A stretch of 8,467 bases of DNA from an uncultured bacterium (GTDB lineage: Bacteria > Patescibacteriota > Dojkabacteria > B142 > OLB20), in the NCBI GenBank assembly GCA_937889205.1, contig CALARN010000174.1:1-8467 (forward strand), written 5' to 3'. Positions within the stretch are counted from its first letter, which is position 1; each line of letters starts with the position of its first letter. Positions 6,337-8,467 of the stretch are shown here, piece by piece. Both the position numbers and the translations under genes were made by a program. The notes under the pieces are model-generated. The model made no database searches, was not told where the DNA came from, and saw only the letters and a program-made list of their open reading frames with translations.

Positions 6337-6948
6337 TTATAAATTGCATGAAGTTGTGTTGCTTGCAATTTTCATTCTGCAAAATCTTCCAACTTCAATT
6401 TTCTCACCTAATGCAGCTACACTATCATTAATTAAATCATTAATTGTTTTAGATTCATCTTTGAAGTATCTCTGTTCAAGTAAAACGAAATCTTCGTAAA
6501 ACTTTTGCAATTTACCTTCAATAATCTTATCGGCAATATTTTGAGGTTTTTTTGGATCTAAGTCTTTCATTGCGATTTCTTTTTCTCGCTGCATAATGTC
6601 TGCTGGAATATTCTCAATACTGATGTACTCAGGGTTACTCGCAGCAATCTGTAAGGCGATTTCTTTCGCTAACTCTCTAAATTTGGGACTTCTAGCGGCA
6701 AAATCGGTCTCACTATTCATCTCCACCATCACTCCTAAAGAGCCTTCGCCATGGATATACGCATAAATGTAACCATTCTCTGCTCTTTTATCAGCTCTTT
6801 TAACAGCCTTAGCAAGACCCTTTTCTCTTAGGTAAACCAAGGCTTTTTCTGTATCACCCTGACTTATTTCTAAAGCTTCTTTGACATTATTGATTCCCGC
6901 GCCTGTCTTCGTTCGTAAATCTTTGATCATTTCTAATGTTATTTTCAT
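6337..6948 (-). CDS. tsf: Translation elongation factor Ts
   Basis: EF-Ts is the nucleotide exchange factor that releases GDP from EF-Tu. The N-terminal UBA-like module (1-44) has IKDLRTKTGAGINNVKEAL, the family signature. The core contains the EF-Tu-contacting motif MNSETDFAARSPKF (77-90); most bacteria have TDFVA, so the valine after the key D82-F83 is alanine here. The second half has KLQKFYEDFVLLEQRYFKDESKTINDLI (146-173), corresponding to the conserved LLEQ-x-(F/Y)-(V/I)-K-D segment. At 203 aa it is much shorter than E. coli EF-Ts (283) and resembles short forms such as that of Thermus, lacking most of subdomain C and the coiled coil. ATG at 6948 has no Shine-Dalgarno sequence and lies 23 bp after rpsB, suggesting it depends on operon context for translation. 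Confidence 0.97.
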   Translation of the reverse strand: MKITLEMIKDLRTKTGAGINNVKEALEISQGDTEKALVYLREKGLAKAVKRADKRAENGYIYAYIHGEGSLGVMVEMNSETDFAARSPKFRELAKEIALQIAASNPEYISIENIPADIMQREKEIAMKDLDPKKPQNIADKIIEGKLQKFYEDFVLLEQRYFKDESKTINDLINDSVAALGEKIEVGRFCRMKIASNTTSCNL

Positions 6949-6971
6949 TGTTAGAAAGAATAATAAATATA

Positions 6972-7970
6972 TTATTTTGTATTTTTTGCTGTTTTCACTG
7001 ATTTACCAGTTTTCTTTGCGGCATCTTTTTTAATGTCTTTTTTAACTTCTTTTGAAGCCTCTTTCTTTTCAGCCTTAACAGCCTCTTCTTTAACTATCTC
7101 CATTATCCCTTTTGATTGGGCATGTTTTCTTGTTCTTGGTGTTTTATTTTCACTTTCTGTATGAACAGCCTTCTCCTCTAATCGCTCGACTACTGTTGTT
7201 TTTTTGAATACAGGAATCTCAAAGTTTGAATAGTCTTTTTCTTGATGTTTTACCCACTTGCTTGGGTTTCCGCGTTTAATTGCCTCTGCTAAATGACTTA
7301 CAACTAACTCAATTGATTTTATTGCATCATCGTTGGCAGGAATTACATAATCGACCATATCTGGATCTGAGTTTGTGTCAACCATTGAAACTACTGGAAT
7401 TTTTGCTACTTTTGCTTCTTCTAAAGCCCCTTTTTCATAGTTACAATCAATCATAACGATTGCCTCTGGATATCTATCCATTGTTTTGACACCACAATAA
7501 ATTTTGTTCATTCTATCCCATTCTTTTTTCATTTTGTTAACCTCAAACTTGGTTCTGTTTACAACACCTTTTTCAAATTCATCTTCAATCTGGGCTAATT
7601 TTTGTAAACTCTTTTTAATCATGCGGAAATTAGTTAACAATCCGCCTAACCAGCGATATGTTACGAAGTATGAACCTGACTCAGTAGCGTATTTCTTTAC
7701 AATATCCCTTGCTTGTCTCTTTGTTGCAACAAACATAATAGGACCTCTTTTTGCAGCCTGTGTTAAGAAATTTGCTGCCTCATCAAGCATCTCTATTGAT
7801 TGTTGTAAATCAATAATATGAATATTATTTCTAGAGCTAAAGATGTATTTATCCATCTTTGGGTTCCAACGAGTTCGCTCATGCCCAAACTGAACACCAG
7901 CTTTTAAAAAGTCTTTGATATCTGGAACTTTGATACCTGAAACAGACACATTTGATGCATTGTCTTGCAT
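6972..7970 (-). CDS. rpsB: 30S ribosomal protein bS2 with Lys-rich C-terminal tail
   Basis: bS2 binds late to the 30S head near the mRNA exit. I place the start at the ATG at 7970, 6 nt after a strong AAAGGAGG, giving 332 aa. An in-frame TTG at 8018 would add 16 residues that read through the Shine-Dalgarno region and are not conserved. The core matches S2: LKAGVQFGHERTRWNPKMDKYIF (22-44), HIIDLQQSIEML (51-62), FVATKRQAR (80-88), YRWLGGLLTNF (105-115), DRYPEAIVMID (165-175), EEAKVAKIPVVSMVDTNSDPD (184-204) and IPANDDAIKSI (210-220). After about 236 comes a tail of about 95 residues, rich in K, E, A and T and ending in repeated KK/KT patterns, absent from E. coli S2 (241 aa). First gene of the rpsB-tsf-frr operon, with its own promoter and a leader of about 100 nt. 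Confidence 0.97.
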   Translation of the reverse strand: MQDNASNVSVSGIKVPDIKDFLKAGVQFGHERTRWNPKMDKYIFSSRNNIHIIDLQQSIEMLDEAANFLTQAAKRGPIMFVATKRQARDIVKKYATESGSYFVTYRWLGGLLTNFRMIKKSLQKLAQIEDEFEKGVVNRTKFEVNKMKKEWDRMNKIYCGVKTMDRYPEAIVMIDCNYEKGALEEAKVAKIPVVSMVDTNSDPDMVDYVIPANDDAIKSIELVVSHLAEAIKRGNPSKWVKHQEKDYSNFEIPVFKKTTVVERLEEKAVHTESENKTPRTRKHAQSKGIMEIVKEEAVKAEKKEASKEVKKDIKKDAAKKTGKSVKTAKNTK

Positions 7971-8071
7971 ATTAAACCTCCTTTTTATCCTCCACCCAGT
8001 AATTCTTAGCTTTTTCAAGCCGACAGAACAAGGATTTTTTATATAAATATTAAATTTGGGTGTGTGTATTT
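7971..8071 (-). promoter_or_regulatory. rpsB mRNA leader with strong Shine-Dalgarno sequence and small hairpins
   Basis: The predicted 5' untranslated region runs from about 8071 to 7971. AAAGGAGG (7984-7977) is an excellent Shine-Dalgarno sequence 6 nt before the ATG, and a second GGAGG-like stretch lies just upstream (7994-7989). A small hairpin (8021-8017 with 8012-8008, loop GAAA) and a possible 5-bp pairing of TCCTT (8034-8030) with the Shine-Dalgarno region are visible. CACCCA near the 5' end can also pair with TGGGTG next to the first GGAGG. S2 autoregulation through the rpsB leader is known in other bacteria; that this leader does so is inference. Confidence 0.5.
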
Positions 8072-8077
8072 GCCCTG

Positions 8078-8106
8078 ATTATATCACAATTAATAATTTT
8101 TTTGAA
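8078..8106 (-). promoter_or_regulatory. Promoter of the rpsB-tsf-frr operon
   Basis: Minus-strand TGATATAAT (8086-8078) is a perfect extended -10 element. Exactly 17 bp upstream of TATAAT is TTCAAA (8106-8101), matching TTGACA at 4 of 6 positions. Transcription should start near 8071, about 100 nt before the rpsB ATG. It is the best promoter in the window and its position suits a highly expressed translation operon. Confidence 0.75.
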
Positions 8107-8174
8107 CAACAAATTACATTAATAATAATGTATATTTTAAAATATTAAATTGACACACTTTTATTAAATCTATC
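8107..8174 (-). other. AT-rich spacer after the surface-protein gene; weak hairpin only
   Basis: After the TAA at 8175 there is an AT-only palindrome (8132-8145) and a 7-bp hairpin TACATTA/TAATGTA (8115-8132) with a 4-nt loop. There is no GC-rich stem and no solid T run after it, so a terminator for the upstream gene is possible but not convincing. Confidence 0.3.
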
Positions 8175-8421
8175 TTAATTGATAACCCACCAATCAAGAT
8201 AGAGGTCTTGAGTTGCTTCTTGACTAAGACTAACTACAAAATACCCTTCACCTTTTTCTACGACTTTAACAATAGGAAAATCTACACCTTCTTCATCAAT
8301 AAGCGTTATAAATACTTTAGAATCAGGAGTGCAGGCTAATGTTTCAATCATAATAGTTTGCGAATCCTCAGGAATCACAGATGTTCCGACTGATGCATAG
8401 GCACTTTCAGTATCAAACAAC
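8175..8421 (-). CDS. C-terminal fragment of a probable secreted/surface protein
   Basis: About 82 residues are open to the junction with adapter sequence, so the N-terminal part is lost; the TTG at 8420-8418 is simply an internal Leu codon, not a demonstrated start. The fragment is acidic and rich in V, T, S and I, with alternating hydrophobic residues suggesting beta strands (TIMIETLACTPDSKVFITLID, then YFVVSLSQEATQDLYLDWWVIN at the end). There is one cysteine and no membrane segment. The pattern of a short strand, SKVFITL, a GxGYFVV strand and a terminal LDWWVIN resembles, from memory, the C-terminal domain that ends many large Parcubacteria exoproteins or pilin-like repeats; I cannot confirm this without a search. 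Stop is TAA, followed by the rpsB promoter region 68 bp downstream. Real coding is likely, function unknown. Confidence 0.65.
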
Positions 8422-8467
8422 AGATCGGAAGAGCGTCGTGTAGGGAAAGAGTGTAGATCTCGGTGGT
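8422..8467. other. Illumina TruSeq adapter sequence (assembly artefact)
   Basis: The last 46 bases begin with AGATCGGAAGAGCGTCGTGT and continue without mismatch as the reverse complement of the Illumina universal adapter, as far as I recall that sequence. They are not chromosomal DNA, and any reading frame extending into them is false. The genome sequence therefore ends at about 8421. Confidence 0.97.

Noticed and set aside
7504..7821. 105-aa plus-strand open frame
   Set aside because: Antisense to the conserved S2 core; the apparent hydrophobic stretch comes from the complementary strand of Lys/Asn codons.
7971..8018. TTG start extending rpsB by 16 residues
   Set aside because: The extra segment spans the strong Shine-Dalgarno sequence and the leader, and S2 homology begins after the ATG at 7970.
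8418..8420. TTG start giving an 81-aa complete small protein
   Set aside because: The frame is cut by adapter sequence at 8422, so the TTG is most simply a Leu codon inside a longer truncated gene.
1..8421. Alternative genetic code (TGA as Gly or Trp)
   Set aside because: All conserved proteins read through with the standard code and none contains an in-frame TGA; stops are TAA or TAG, but nine stops in AT-rich DNA is too few to call TGA avoidance meaningful.
1..8421. CRISPR array, insertion sequence, phage or defence genes
   Set aside because: No regularly spaced long repeats, transposase motifs or terminal inverted repeats were seen; the genes are housekeeping and uniform in base composition.

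Overview
The window is an AT-rich (by eye about one third GC) stretch of bacterial chromosome. Every gene lies on the minus strand, so transcription runs from high to low coordinates. The gene set is housekeeping: ribosomal proteins bS2 and bS21, EF-Ts, ribosome recycling factor, a site-2 protease, the DNA polymerase III clamp-loader subunit, YbaB, RecR and a CCA-adding enzyme. Several traits point to a reduced-genome lineage of the Patescibacteria/CPR (Parcubacteria-like) type. pyrH is missing between tsf and frr, and uppS-cdsA-dxr is missing between frr and rseP. bS2 has a long Lys-rich C-terminal tail, EF-Ts is short, and the partial gene at the right edge ends in a beta-rich tail that I associate from memory with CPR surface proteins. 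This placement is an inference; no rRNA is present to test it. All nine visible stops are TAA or TAG and no reading frame needs TGA as a sense codon, so the standard code fits.

Layout in transcription order (right to left). Bases 8422-8467 are not biological: they match the reverse complement of the Illumina TruSeq universal adapter, so the sequence ends in adapter read-through or mis-assembly. Next is the C-terminal part of a probable secreted or surface protein (8175-8421), then a 204-bp gap holding an extended -10 promoter and a roughly 100-nt leader. The translation operon rpsB-tsf-frr (7970-5759) follows and closes with a clear Rho-independent terminator (5695-5734). rseP (5655-4042) comes next, probably from its own promoter. 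A second extended -10 promoter then leads into rpsU (3983-3747), followed by dnaX, ybaB, recR and a CCA tRNA nucleotidyltransferase (1139 to the left edge), whose C-terminus runs out of the window.

The genes form two functional blocks. The first is translation: bS2 assembles into the 30S head, EF-Ts recharges EF-Tu, RRF splits post-termination ribosomes, bS21 sits on the 30S platform near the anti-Shine-Dalgarno region, and the CCA enzyme finishes tRNA 3' ends. The second is replication and repair: DnaX loads the sliding clamp and RecR works in recombinational gap repair, with YbaB as the usual DNA-binding companion between them.

I see no defence system, mobile element, CRISPR array, tRNA or rRNA, and no convincing new biological system. 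The observations most worth a second look are: the adapter at the end; the fact that only rpsB and rpsU have strong Shine-Dalgarno sequences while seven other genes have none; an A8 slippery run in dnaX whose -1 frame stops at once; the contracted rpsB-tsf-frr-rseP neighbourhood; and a 14-nt element shared by the two ribosomal-protein leaders.
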